The translations under genes and the position numbers were made by a program. DNA of 64,000 bases from Spinellus fusiger. Taxonomy: Eukaryota > Mucoromycota > Mucoromycetes > Mucorales > Phycomycetaceae. Below the pieces are notes generated by a model, which saw only the letters and a list, made by a program, of their open reading frames with translations, searched no databases and was not told the DNA's origin. Shown here piece after piece: positions 1 to 10,324 of the stretch (positions within the stretch are counted from its first letter, which is position 1; every line of letters starts with the position of its first letter). The stretch covers positions 1-64,000 of the forward strand of contig JALLLS010000125.1 of assembly GCA_025094145.1 (NCBI GenBank), in the 5' to 3' direction.

Positions 1-282
1 CCCAAGTACTCCCAGTTCTCTGAGCAGCAGCTTGAGTTGGAGGCAATGCAGCTGAACCAAAACAGGTGTATCCAGGCCATTCAGTACATGTGCCCTTACC
101 CTGCCTATGCTGTAGCTTCAGCCTTTTTGGGAGTTGGATGGCTCAGTGAGGAGCACATGCTTCCCAATCCTAACAAGAATGCATACCATGACAGAGATAA
201 CCCTGCCAATGCCTTCAGAGTGAGCAGAAGAAGCTCTGTTGCCATGTCTGAATCCTCCAACAATCAACACCAATATGAATAG
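1..282 (+). CDS. LINE ORF1 protein, C-terminal part
   Basis: Open from base 1 to TAG at 280-282. The residues align with the ORF1 C-termini of LINE copies A and B: the shared block runs Q(C/A)IQ(A)YM.P..A.(S/A)VA(S/T)AF, then GW..E. In the full-length copies ORF1 is about 350 aa, with a coiled coil and an RRM-like fold inferred for nucleic-acid binding. Only the last 93 codons are in the window. Its stop overlaps the ORF2 start in the word ATGAATAG (275-282), which suggests coupled termination and reinitiation. Confidence 0.7.
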   Translation, partial: PKYSQFSEQQLELEAMQLNQNRCIQAIQYMCPYPAYAVASAFLGVGWLSEEHMLPNPNKNAYHDRDNPANAFRVSRRSSVAMSESSNNQHQYE

Positions 283-2459
283 AGTCTCTATAGGCCTATG
301 GAATGCCAATGGACTTCAACAGTCTTTGGTACAGGATATTATGACATACTCACACTCTTTTACTATGCTCTTTATCACAGAAACCTGGCTCCTCTCTCCC
401 TCCCACCTCCCTACTTCCTGGACACAGTTCCACACCTATGGCAAGCCTGTTGAGAACAGCTACCATGGCTCACTTGGTATCTGTGCTCTTGTTTCTCCCT
501 CCTGTCCCTACCATGTTACCCATATCCCTATGCCCTCCCCCTATGCCCTTGGTGTCCAAATTGGTTTACTGAGAATTATATGTCTCTACCTTCCCCCCTC
601 CCTTTCCCTTGAAGACACTTTTGCAGTGCTCAACTCCATTCCTTTGACAGAGGACACAATCATCTGTGGTAATCTGAATGCAAGACTTGGTGCAGTTCTT
701 GGTGACCATGACACAAATCCTAGAGGTACAGCCCTACTGGAATGGCTAGAAGAACGTCAGCTGTATGTCCAGAACAGCATGCATGCCTTTGGTCAAGCAA
801 CCTACCACTCTTTCCAACAAGAACAAAAGATGAGTAGCATTGTGGATCTGTTTGTGTCCAACTGCCTCTTTGAAAATACAGTCATGATGGTGTATGGTGA
901 TCTCTCTTGGTTCAGACCATAGGCTGCTCAGTATGACATTTGATCATGACATGTCTACAGCTCCTCTCACACCACCACCCTTCAGAAGAATGTGGAATCT
1001 CTCTTGCCTTGTAGAGCCAGGTGTTGCTGATCTATACAGAGACAAGTTTGATAGTCTCTCCTCTCAACTATGTCAACTAATTACATCTACAGTGAGCAAT
1101 CCTCCTGGTGTCTGTCCTGAAATTAATGGCCTGACAGATCAGCTCAACAGCTGCATCTACTCTGCCCTGGACAGCTCTATTGGAAGCAAGACACATAGAC
1201 CTGCACATTGGCAGAAGTTCTGGAGTGAGGCTCTGCAGGAGGCAGTTGACAAGAGGGAGCACAGCTTCAAGAGCTGGAAAAGGGCAAGAGGCCTGGACAA
1301 GGTTTGTTGGTGGCAAAGGCACCTGGATGCACAGAGGGCCTTTAGTTGTGAAGTGCAAAGAGCCAAAAGAAGACACTGGCAGGAGTTTTGCAAGAGCATG
1401 GAGAGAGACTATGCAAAGGCTACGTCCAAGGTGAAGCAGATTTGTAGAAGAAGACAGCCACAGCAGACATTCCAACACCCAGATGGGCCAGCAGCAGCAG
1501 CAGAAGTGATGAGCCAACACCTTGAGAGTGTTTATAGAGGTTCACTATCAACATCACTTAGACCACCAGCAACAGCACAGCAACATCAGCATCCCTTCTC
1601 AGCAGCCACAACACCATTCTCACAACCTGTTGTCAAGTTCTGTATGAAGCTGCTGCCAAATAGGAAAGCACCAGGAGTTGACCACCTGAGAGCAGAAATG
1701 CTAAAGCCACTCAGCACCACCATTGTCCCCATTCTTTCTGGTCTGTTCACCATGTGTTGGCAGTGGTCCTATGTTCCTCTCCTATGGCGTCAAGCACAGA
1801 TGTTCCCCATCTTCAAAAAGGGTGATCCAAGTGATCCAGCCAACTACAGGCCAATCTCATTGACTTCTGTTCTCAGAAAGCTGTTTGAGGTATGTCTAGC
1901 ACCAGACCTGCACAAGTACTCTCCCCCTCTTGATGTTGCCCAGGGTGGATTCAGACCAAGACAAGGTGCACTGGACCAGGCTCTGTGTTTACACAACCTG
2001 ATGAAGAGATATTACCAGAGACACCACCATTATCCTGTGGTAGCCTACTTGGACATCAAGGCAGCCTATGACACTGTGGACAGGAACCTGATCTGGGATG
2101 CCCTGCACAAGAGAAACACACTGCCACCACTGCTTGCTTTGCTTGTCTACTTGTTTGATGATGTCCATGTGTCAGTTATTCTGAACAACTATGTGTCCTC
2201 TTTGTTTTCTCCAGTAACTGGTGTGCTGCAAGGCTCAGTTCTCAGCCCCCACCTTTATTCAATATATATCAACCCACTTGCATGTTGATTCAGAAGTGTG
2301 GCAACAGAAACAACAACAACAACATCTGTCCAGTCAAGCTCACCATCATCTTTGGCAGAGTATGAAGCATCAATAACAGACAACAGTAGTGTTGTAATCA
2401 TGAAGACAATGGTAGCAGTCACAGACCAATTATTAAGTTGTCTCCTTTCTACAATGTAA
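275..2459 (+). pseudogene. LINE ORF2 (endonuclease - reverse transcriptase), broken
   Basis: ORF2 begins at ATG 275 inside the ORF1 stop. The first part is an APE-type endonuclease (residues about 1-210), with LWNANGL, FITETW, ICGNLNARLG and SDHRLL as the recognisable active-site blocks. A frameshift near 895-908 moves the rest to another frame, where the reverse transcriptase reads KAPGVDHLRAEML, FKKGDPSDPANYRPISLTS, YLDIKAAYDTVD and LQGSVLSPHLYSIYIN. A TGA at 2286-2288 then ends the frame. Weakly related sequence continues to TAA near 2459, but the FADD block seen in copy B is absent. Dead copy. Confidence 0.85.
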
Positions 2460-2671
2460 TTCATAGTTAAGACATTGCATATTAAAGTCTACTGAACAGG
2501 CCATTATTTGACAAGCATCCTAAAACAGTAATAGATCATATTCAGTATACAGCCACTTGTCTATTTATACTAAATAGACATGTCAAAATTGTTTTAATAA
2601 AAGTATCTTGTTTTGAGTCTGATTAATTCCCTTTTGAATTTAACAGGCATGAAGGAGAGAGAAGCCAGGTT

Positions 2672-3327
2672 TGAGATTGTTTGGACAGGTAGATTAACAA
2701 GACTGAACAAAGATAATTTTTATTGAGTAAAGAAAGGTTCACTATTTATACTTTTGGTGGGTGCTTATCCTTCAGTGGCTTCTACCTTATGGTAGGATAA
2801 TCTATTCTACCTTATGGTAGTCATGATAGTCAACCTTATGGCTGCTTCACAATTACAAATAAATGGTTGGTAGGGACATTCTACCTTATAGTAGAATTCA
2901 CTCTCTTTGACCTTATGGTCAGTGTCTATATTACTACCTTATGGTAGTATTAATAACTGCCACCTTATGGTTGGCTCATACATTTTACTTAGTTGTAGTA
3001 TTATTAGATTCAACCCTATGGCTGGTTCCTGGGATAAGCACTCCATTATTGGAACCATTAATTATTATGAGTCTTTACTCAATTGACTCTGATAGGTCAA
3101 TATTGTTCTGTTAGGATTATTAATGAAGATGGCTCTTGTTAAGTGTCCAATAGTTCACTGAGCTTTAGAAGGTGATTTGTAGTTACAACCAATCAGTGAG
3201 ATGATACAGAGATGTACTATGTTACTTGTGTGCACTCAAGCTTTCATAGAGTATTCTGAATGTCACAGCACACTACTTGTGTTGACTTATTCATAGAGAA
3301 TCTTTGGATTGAAGTTGGAATATGACA
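2672..3327 (-). mobile_element. Solo LTR (family 1) with AGGTT target-site duplication
   Basis: 656-bp element. In minus orientation it starts TGTCATATTCC and ends CAATCTCA, that is TG...CA. It is flanked by perfect 5-bp repeats AGGTT (2667-2671 and 3328-3332). Joining the flanks restores the endonuclease reading of LINE A (FITETW-LLSP). In minus orientation a TATAAATAG box is followed by AATAAA, as expected for U3-R. There is no internal coding region, so it is a solo LTR. Eight copies of a CCTTATGG-centred inverted repeat lie at 2782-3027. Confidence 0.9.
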
Positions 3328-3431
3328 AGGTTTCTGTAATGAAAAGCATATGAGATGAGTGTGAGTGTCTTAAAATATCATGGATCATAGTGTGGTGGAG
3401 CCCATTGGCATTCCATAAGCCTAATGAGACT

Positions 3432-4485
3432 CTATTCATAAGGTGATATCTTGTGAGGGTTCATACATGTTCATATCTTCATATGGATGCTTGAATGTAG
3501 CTTTTGGATCATCCCTGTCTTCATACACTTTTCTCTTGTGGGGTTCTCAGGAATCTGGGACTCACTAATCCAACCCATCTCAGCAAAGATGGTGGCTACA
3601 GAGTGTGCAGTGTGGGGTCTCATATATTCAATGGCCTGCAGGCATCTTTTCTGGTGAATGTGCATGGCTTCCAGTGAGAGGTCTTCCTTTGAGAAGTCCT
3701 TGTACCTGGGGTCTGCCAAGTGTTTTTGGGTCTCTGGGATCAAAGTCCTTGTAGATAGTAACACTAGCCTTCTCCAAGAGGGCTGTGACATCTGGTACAT
3801 ACTGTAGGTGAACAAGAAGACCAATGACTGATCTTGCTGGGAAGGAGATATCCAGGATATATCCAGTGTCAAAGCCAAGGGTTCTGAGAAGCTTACACAC
3901 TTCTGGATGGTTCATTTGTCTGCTATGTAGAATATACACATAAGTGTATCCTTTTTCACCTTCCTGGATGGTGAAGGCATGTGAAGCAGCTGCAACACAT
4001 CTTGCTGATGTCTGGGGGCATTTGGAGGGTGCTGGGATGTGTTTCTTGGCCACTGTGGCCCAAGAAGAGTCCTTTACTGTTGGCAGAGAATGGCCTGTGT
4101 CAATTTCTCTGCTCTGTATCACTTTAGAAGTGACAGTTGCAGGTGCTGCTGGTGTTGGTGCCTTGAGTGCACTTATCTCAGCCTGTAAGGCTGTGATGGT
4201 TGCCTTGAGCCTCATGTTCTCTTCCATGATGGCCTCAAATGCCTTCAGTCTTTGTTGCTGCTGTTGCTGCTGTTGCTGCTGCTTTAACTGAGCTAGTTCT
4301 GAGCTCAGAGATTGAAGGGCCGAAACGATCTCAGCCTGGGTCAAAGCATTATGCTGTTGTTCAGCAGAATTGGCAAACATGGTGTATCTACTGCTATTCA
4401 AGTGGTGATGACCTGAAACTTGGACAGTAGGTAGGGAGGTGGGTGATGTTGATGGATGGATTGTGTTTTTTGATGGATGCAGCAT
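3432..4485 (-). pseudogene. LINE ORF1 protein (copy A), frameshifted
   Basis: Starts at ATG 4485 (MLHPS...). The N-terminal 75 residues are Ser/Thr/Pro-rich. A run of about ten Gln follows, then a heptad-like coiled coil (LKAFEAIMEENMRLKATI), a linker with TVKDSSWATVAKK, and a compact C-terminal domain with YVYI, RTLGFDTGYILDI and ARSVIGLLVHLQY that resembles an RRM-like ORF1 fold. A frameshift near 3720 separates the last 90 residues, including ADPRYKDFSKEDL. Its natural end overlaps the ORF2 start (ATGAATAG, 3439-3432). No zinc knuckle is visible. Confidence 0.75.
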
Positions 4486-4570
4486 TTTGGTGATGAATGG
4501 ATGATTTTCAAATTTGGATAGACTTACAATTTTGCTTTTGAAAAAATTGTTGCTTAGCAGAAAGAGAGAT

Positions 4571-4585
4571 GCCTGTTTAGCTCAG
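4571..4585 (+). other. 15-bp tRNA-Thr head at a LINE-LINE junction
   Basis: GCCTGTTTAGCTCAG, identical to nucleotides 1-15 of the tRNA-Thr gene at 11586. On the minus strand the 3' end of LINE B (ending AATCTTTAAA) abuts this word, and the 5' end of LINE A begins directly after it. It therefore reads as a target-site remnant used by two insertions. Confidence 0.8.
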
Positions 4586-4756
4586 TTTAAAGATTATTTT
4601 TTATTAGGGGTAATAATGCAAGTGCTTAATGAAGCTTACTGCTACCCAGAGACAAAGAAAAAATACAAAAAGTTCAAAAGGACAAAAGAACAAAAAAGAC
4701 AGGCAAAGAAAAAGAAACTAAGACTACTGGGCCTCTTGGCTGTTCCTGCTCTCCAT

Positions 4757-5220
4757 CAGTGAACTATTGGACACTTAACAAGAGCCATCTTCATTAATAA
4801 TTCTAACAGAGCAATATTGACCTATCAGAGTCAATTGAGTAAAGACTCATAATAATTAATGGTTCCAATAATGGAGTGCTTATCCCAGGAACCAGCCATA
4901 GGGTTGAATCTAATAATACTACAACTAAGTAAAACGTATGAGCCAACCATAAGGTGGTAGTTATTAATACTACCATAAGGTAGTAATATAGACACTGACC
5001 ATAAGGTCAAAGAGAGTGAATTCTACTATAAGGTAGAATGTCCCTACCAACCATTTATTTGTAATTGTGAAGCAGCCATAAGGTTGACTATCATGACTAC
5101 CATAAGGTAGAAGCCACCAAAGAATAAGCACCCACAAAAAGTATAAATAGTGAACCTTTCTTTACTCAATAAAAATTATCTTTGTTCAGTCTTGTTAATC
5201 TACCTGTCCAAACAATCTCA
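4757..5220 (+). mobile_element. Family-1 LTR, 5'-truncated, inside LINE B
   Basis: Plus-oriented LTR fragment, highly similar to 2672-3160 reversed. It contains TATAAATAG at about 5141-5149 and AATAAA about 20 bp later, and ends CAATCTCA at 5220. The first roughly 170 bp of the LTR are missing, and no duplication flanks it, so insertion was followed by a deletion that also removed the ORF2 C-terminus. Because of read-through, LINE B ORF2 now ends with about 17 LTR-encoded residues (EIVW...NFY) and a TGA. Confidence 0.85.
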
Positions 5221-8174
5221 GGGTCTACCCCAATGGTTGGTCTACAGGCCTTGATCAGAACCTGGTCTGTTGCTTCTATGAATCTGTCAAAATACAGTTG
5301 ACATTGTGTTTCTAGATATGCCCTCAGTTTAGCATCAGTGTTGAGAGGCTCTTCAGGCAGGGATCTGTACAGTGGGTTATTTTGTAGGGGCAACAGTGGA
5401 GACTGGCCTTGTTGTTGATCTGACAGGAGAGTAAGGAGACAGTGGGATGGAAAAGTTCTGGCACAAATACAGAATCTTGTTTGGAGTATGTCCATTTGAA
5501 ACTGCATGCTTTGTGAGTTACTGATGTGTTTCAGTACCACTGTAGAGCTGGTAGGATGACCTCCTAGGATCATTCTCAGACACCTGTCTTGGATCTTTTC
5601 TACTGCCTTGACATCCTTCTTCTGCAATGTAGATATGGCCAGGCCATATTCAAACTTGGGCCTTATGAAGGTCTTGTAGAGACGTGTGCTCAGAAGCAGA
5701 GAAAAACCAGAACAAGAGGCACTAACTGCATGCAATGTTGACATGGCTAACAGAGCACCTGGCTGTCTGTGCACTGGGATGGAGGCTGGGTTTATACCAT
5801 GGGCTCTAAATGGCATGCCTAGGTAGATAAATTCATTGATAAGTGGCACTACCTCTCCATACAAAGTGTAAGTTGTTCTGATTAGTGGGTCTTGTTGGAC
5901 TATTGCACACTTTGATGGACTCCATCTGAAACCCAGTGACAGTGAGTGTTGTTCTGCTACTTGCAGCATGCTTTGAACTTCCTGGGGACTACCAATGATG
6001 GCTATGTCATCTGCAAAGAAGAGAGAGTTGATGACTGTTGGTCTTGGTTCTAGTAGAGCATTGGATGCATCTAGTAAGTAGTTGTACTCTCTCAGTGAAG
6101 ATGGTGAAGTAGATGAGACAACTGTTGAAGAATGTACAAAAGGTATAGACCTGAAGGCAGCTGGAAGAGAGTTAATGTATATAGAATACAAGTGAGGACT
6201 TAGCACTGATCCCTGAAGCACTTCAGTCACAGGGACAAAAGCAGGAGAGACATAGTTGCTCAGTAGAACACTGATGGAGACCTCATCAAACATGTTGACT
6301 AGAAGTGCCAGGAAAGCAGGTGGGGTGTTTCTCTTTTTGAGAGCATTCCATATCACTCTATGGTCAACTGTGTCATAAGCTGCCTTGATATCCAGATAGG
6401 CCACTACTGGGTACTTGTGATGCTGTTTGTAGTACTGGCTGATGATACTGTGAAGGCACAGGGCCTGGTCAAGAGCACCTCTTCTTGTTCTAAAACCACT
6501 TTGGGCCACGTCCAGAGGCAGGGAGAACTTATGCAACATGGGTGCAAGACACATTTCAAACAGCTTCCTCACTACTGAGGTAAGAGAAATAGGCCTATAG
6601 TTGGCAGGATTGTCTGGACTACCCTTCTTGTAGATAGGAAAGACCTGTGCTTGGCGCCATGGTGAGGAGACATAGGCCCATTGCCAGCAAACTGTAAACA
6701 AGTTAGACAGAACAGGTGCAATCACAAACTTGATGGACTTGATCATCTCTGCTCTGATGTGGTCTGAACCTGGTGCTTTTCAAGATGGCAGAAAGGCAAT
6801 CCAGTGTAATACATCTGCTGAAGTCAAAGGTGCATTGCTAGCAGAGAAAGGTAGCTGTGGTAATGGTGGTGCCGGTACAGGTTGTCTTACTTCAGGCAGA
6901 ATACCTCCACTGTAGACAGTCTCCAAGTGTCTTCCCATTGCTGTGGCAGCTGCTTCTGGTCCATCAGGGTGCTGGTATGTGGTCTGCTTCTGCCTACATT
7001 GTCTTAGCTGCTTGATCTTTGAGGTTGTCTTTGCAAAGTCTCTCTCCATTGCCTGACAGAAGGCACACCATGCTCTTCTTTTGGCAGCCTGCACTTCACT
7101 TCTAAATAATGCTACTGCTACTTGGTGCTTCTCCCACCAGTAGACTTTGTCAAGGCCAACAGCATGTCTCCATCTTCTGTAGTGTCTATCTCTCAGGTCA
7201 GCTACCTCCTGTAGTGATGTAGACCAAAAGGCTTTCCAGTGTGTGGGTCTTGGACGTTTGCTACCTACAGAGAGATCAAGTGCCTTGTATACATTATTGT
7301 TAAAGTGCTCAGTCAACTGGTCAATGGGAGGCTGTGATCTTGGTGGAGAGGCTACTAAGGCTGCTAGCTCTGTGCTAAGACTTTGTGACAATGTCTGGAA
7401 ATGGTGTGCATACAGCTTACCAACATCAGGCTCCTTCAATCTGGACAAGTTCCATAGTCTTTTGAGAGGTGGTGGTGAGAGGTGAAAGTCAGAGAGATCA
7501 TAATCAAAAGACAAAGTGAGAAGTCTATGATCAGAGTTCAGTGAGTGCTTGGTATCAACCTCTATGCATGCATTGGTAAGTGGTGTGTTGGTGATGAAGA
7601 GGTCAATGATGCTACTAAGCTGTTGCTGTTGCCTGAATGAGATGTAGGTAGGCTGACCAAATGCAAGAGAAGAGTTCAGGACTGCCAGGCCTTGTTCTTC
7701 CATCCAAAAAAGCAAGGCATTTCCTCTGGAGTTGGATGCATGATCACCAACATGATCACCAAGGCATGCATTGAGGTCTCCACAGATCAGGGTGTCATTG
7801 TTCAAAGGAATGGTATTGAGAACCTCTAGGGCTTCTTCTGTGGATAGGGAGGGGGGAAGGTAAAGGCATACAATTCTAATGGATCCAAATTGGACTCCAA
7901 GGGCATAGGGGGTGGGCATAGGGATATGGGTGACATAATAGGGGCATAGGGGAGAGATGAGAGCACAGATACCCATGAAACCATGGTAGTTGCCTACCAC
8001 TGGCTTATTATAAGTGTGGAACTATGTCCATGATGTGGGGAGGAGTGAGGGAGAAAGGAGCCATGTTTCTGTGATGAAGAGCATAGTAAATGAGTGTGTG
8101 TGTTGCATAATGTCATGTACCAAAGACTGTTGAAGTCCATTGGCATTCCAGAGTCCCAGAGAGACTCTATTCAT
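5221..8174 (-). pseudogene. LINE ORF2 (endonuclease - RT), copy B, two nonsense codons
   Basis: Starts at ATG 8174 (MNRVSLGLWNANGL). The endonuclease blocks FITETW, CGDLNACLGDH and NSDHRLL are followed by an RT domain with YKKGSPDNPANYRPISLTS, YLDIKAAYDTVDH, LQGSVLSPHLYSIYIN and the catalytic FFADDIAI. The frame is continuous except for TAG at 8022-8024 (Gln in copy 1) and TGA at 6780-6782 (just before KAPG). The protein then diverges after GVDP, where the LTR begins at 5220, so the Cys/His-rich C-terminus seen in LINE C is missing. Inferred dead, but recently so. Confidence 0.88.
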
Positions 8175-9240
8175 AAGTTGTGTTTTCTTCTGAGGCATCT
8201 AGCATTTTTTCATCTGTTTGTGGTGCCTTAAATGCTGTTGATGCCCTGTCTCTGTCCTGTTACTGCTTCCTCTTGTTGGGGTTCTCAGGGATCTGGGATT
8301 CTTCAATCCATCCTACCTCAGCAAATGCTGTGGCCACAGAGAAGGCTGTGTGGGGGCGCATGTAGGCAATGGCCTGGAGGCATCTGCTCTCATGCAGGTG
8401 GATGGCTTCTGAGGCCAGGTCCTCTTTTGACAGTGTTGCATATTTGGGATCAGCAAGGTGCTCTGGTGCTGTAGGATCAAAGTCCTTGTAGGTGGTGATG
8501 CCAGCCTTTTCCAAGAGAGACAGCACTTCTGGCTCATACTGAAGGTGCACCAACAGGCCAATGACAGATCTGGCAGGGAAACAGACATCCAGGATGCATC
8601 CAGTATCAAAGCCAAGGGTCCTGAGGAGCTTATGCACTTCTGGACGGTTCATGTGTCTTCCATGGGGGATGTACACATAGTTGTACCCTTGTTCACCTAC
8701 TGAGACAGTGAAGGCTCTTGTTGCAGCAGCAACACGTCTCTCTGAAGGCTGTGACCTCTTGACAGGAGCCTTGGCATGTTTCTTGGCCACTGTGGCCCAA
8801 GAAGAGTCCTTGACAGTAGGCAGACCTTGTAGTGGATCAGTTGCTCTACTCTTTGGTGTCTGTGTTTCCTTTGGTGTCAGGACATTAGTGGGGGCTGGGA
8901 CTGTTGGTGATGCTGCTGCTGCTTTGAGGGCACTGATCTCTGCCTCCAGAGCCTTGACTGTCCCTTGCAGTCTTGAGTTTTCTTCCAGGAGTCTCTCAAA
9001 AGCATCAAGCTTTTGCTGCTGCTAGTGATTATGCTGTCTGACCTGATTTATCTTATCAGAGAGCAAAGTCAACACCAAAATAATGTCAGCTTGGGAGGGA
9101 GCAGCTGTGTTTTGCTGCAACTGCAGCAACTGTTGGTGGGTATTCCCAAAAGACATGGTGTATCTACTACTATTCAAGTGGTGATGACCTGAAACTTGGA
9201 CAGTAGGTGGGGAGGTGGGTGATGTTGATGGATGCAGCAT
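8167..9240 (-). pseudogene. LINE ORF1 protein (copy B), two nonsense codons
   Basis: Same layout as ORF1 of copy A: S/T/P-rich N-terminus, coiled coil (LDAFERLLEENSRLQG), TVKDSSWATVAKK, and the RRM-like block YVYIPHGRHMNRPEV...RTLGFDTGCILDV. The frame spans 358 codons from 9240 to the TAG at 8169-8167 with no frameshift. It contains TAG at 9022-9024 (within the Gln run) and TAA about 25 codons before the natural end. Both replace Gln codons by a C-to-T change. The stop overlaps ORF2 by ATGAATAG. Confidence 0.8.
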
Positions 9241-9325
9241 TTTAGTGATGGATGGATGATTTTCAAATTTGGATAGACTTACAATTTTGCTTTTGAAAAA
9301 AGTGTTGCTTAGCAGAAAGAGATGA

Positions 9326-10309
9326 CACGTGTGGTATTTAGTGATATGTGACAGGTGGATAAAAAGATAGAAATAAAGGTTAAAATAAAGATTATCACTG
9401 ATAATGAAGGGAAATGGGTTTGGGGAAAAAGGGGAATAGTCTTTTCAAAAGAATCAGTTATCTAAAATAAAATGAAATTTACACCCACAAGTGAATGTAA
9501 AAGAGAAAGGGATATTGTAGGATACAAATATAAAAGAAAACAGTGAACAACAAGTTCACAAGGAAAACAGTACAATCAAGAATATGCAGAGACTGACTTG
9601 TACAAAACACAATGGATAATTCACAAGTAGAAATCAACAAAATGATACACTTGTCTCTGAAAGATCCAATTGAAATGGAAGAATAAGATAACAAAATAAA
9701 AGAATAAGAAATATTCAGAAAGAAGTATCAAGATAGAATTTGACAATGTTTATTAGTGAAAATAACTAGGAGTATTTATACTAATAGACAATAAGGTAAA
9801 AATATAATGAAGTCAATTCATATAAGCATTGTAGAGTGTAGTAATAGTGCAATTCTTAATGTGATTATACTATTACATAGCTTACAATAATATCAATAGG
9901 ATAATAGAATAAAATAAGATGAAATACACCACAAAATAAGGTTAACACTACTGAATTACCAAAAGAATGGTAATTAATAAAATGAAAAGTGTGGACTGAA
10001 AAAGGAAAATATAGAAAAGCATGGTGTAGAAGAAGAAAAGTATGGACTGGAAAATAGAAAAATAGAGAAACATAGTGCAAAAAAAGGAAAATGTGGTGTC
10101 AAAAAGAAAAAGAAAAGTGCACACCAAAAAAGGGAAAAAGGAGGAAACAGAAAGACAAGGAAAACTTAGTGATTCTGTCTTTGCTGGACAGAGGAGAGCT
10201 GCAACACACGTCATGGTTTGGTACCAAACAAAAGAGAAGCATGGCCCATTTCATCTTCTTGGTGGCTGAAGCGAGGAATGCCTACACACACCGTGTGATA
10301 GAGATTCTT
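9326..10309 (+). other. Gene-free spacer with LTR-like signals
   Basis: No coding region recognised. On the minus strand around 9790-9730 an AGTATAAATACT box is followed by an ATAAAC/AATAAA-like site. This arrangement recalls the TATA/poly(A) module of the LTRs here, so a degraded LTR is possible. 10080-10160 is purine-rich. The last bases (10281-10309) should be the original 5' flank of the tRNA-Thr gene before LINE C inserted. Confidence 0.4.
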
Positions 10310-10324
10310 GCCTGTTTAGCTCAG
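10310..10324 (+). other. Target-site duplication of LINE C = tRNA-Thr nt 1-15
   Basis: GCCTGTTTAGCTCAG, an exact repeat of 11586-11600. The two copies bracket LINE C (10325-11585) with no extra matching base on either side, so this is a clean 15-bp target-site duplication. Confidence 0.9.

Larger units (their letters stand above)
1..2460 (+). mobile_element. LINE copy 1, 5' end outside the window
   Basis: Non-LTR retrotransposon on the plus strand containing the end of ORF1, then an endonuclease plus reverse transcriptase ORF2. It enters from the left edge, so its 5' end is not visible. Homology to the other LINE copies can be followed to about 2280. After that only scattered similarity remains, and the 3' end of ORF2 and the 3' UTR are missing. 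It runs head to head with LINE copy A on the minus strand. Confidence 0.85.
2646..4570 (-). mobile_element. LINE copy A, 5'-complete, 3'-truncated
   Basis: Minus-strand LINE reading from 4570 downward: 5' leader, ORF1, then the first part of the ORF2 endonuclease. The endonuclease is interrupted at 3328 by a solo LTR, resumes at 2671 (ETW then LLSP) and is lost near 2646. The 5' end starts with ATCTCT...TTCTGCTAAGCAAC, the same leader as copy B. Immediately upstream (4571-4585) lies the 15-bp tRNA-Thr head sequence that also ends copy B. Confidence 0.85.
4586..9325 (-). mobile_element. LINE copy B, nearly full length, interrupted
   Basis: Minus-strand LINE with leader (about 9325-9241), ORF1 (9240-8167), ORF2 (8174 to 5221) and a 3' UTR remnant (4762-4586). 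The C-terminus of ORF2 and part of the 3' UTR have been replaced by a 5'-truncated family-1 LTR (4757-5220). The 3' terminus, AATAAAAAATAATCTTTAAA, matches LINE C. Without the LTR it is the most complete copy in the window. No tRNA-head duplication is visible at its 5' side. Confidence 0.85.

Noticed and set aside
2782..3027. CCTTATGG repeats as CArG boxes for a MADS-box factor
   Set aside because: A CArG box needs six A/T between CC and GG. Here there are only four, so the match fails.
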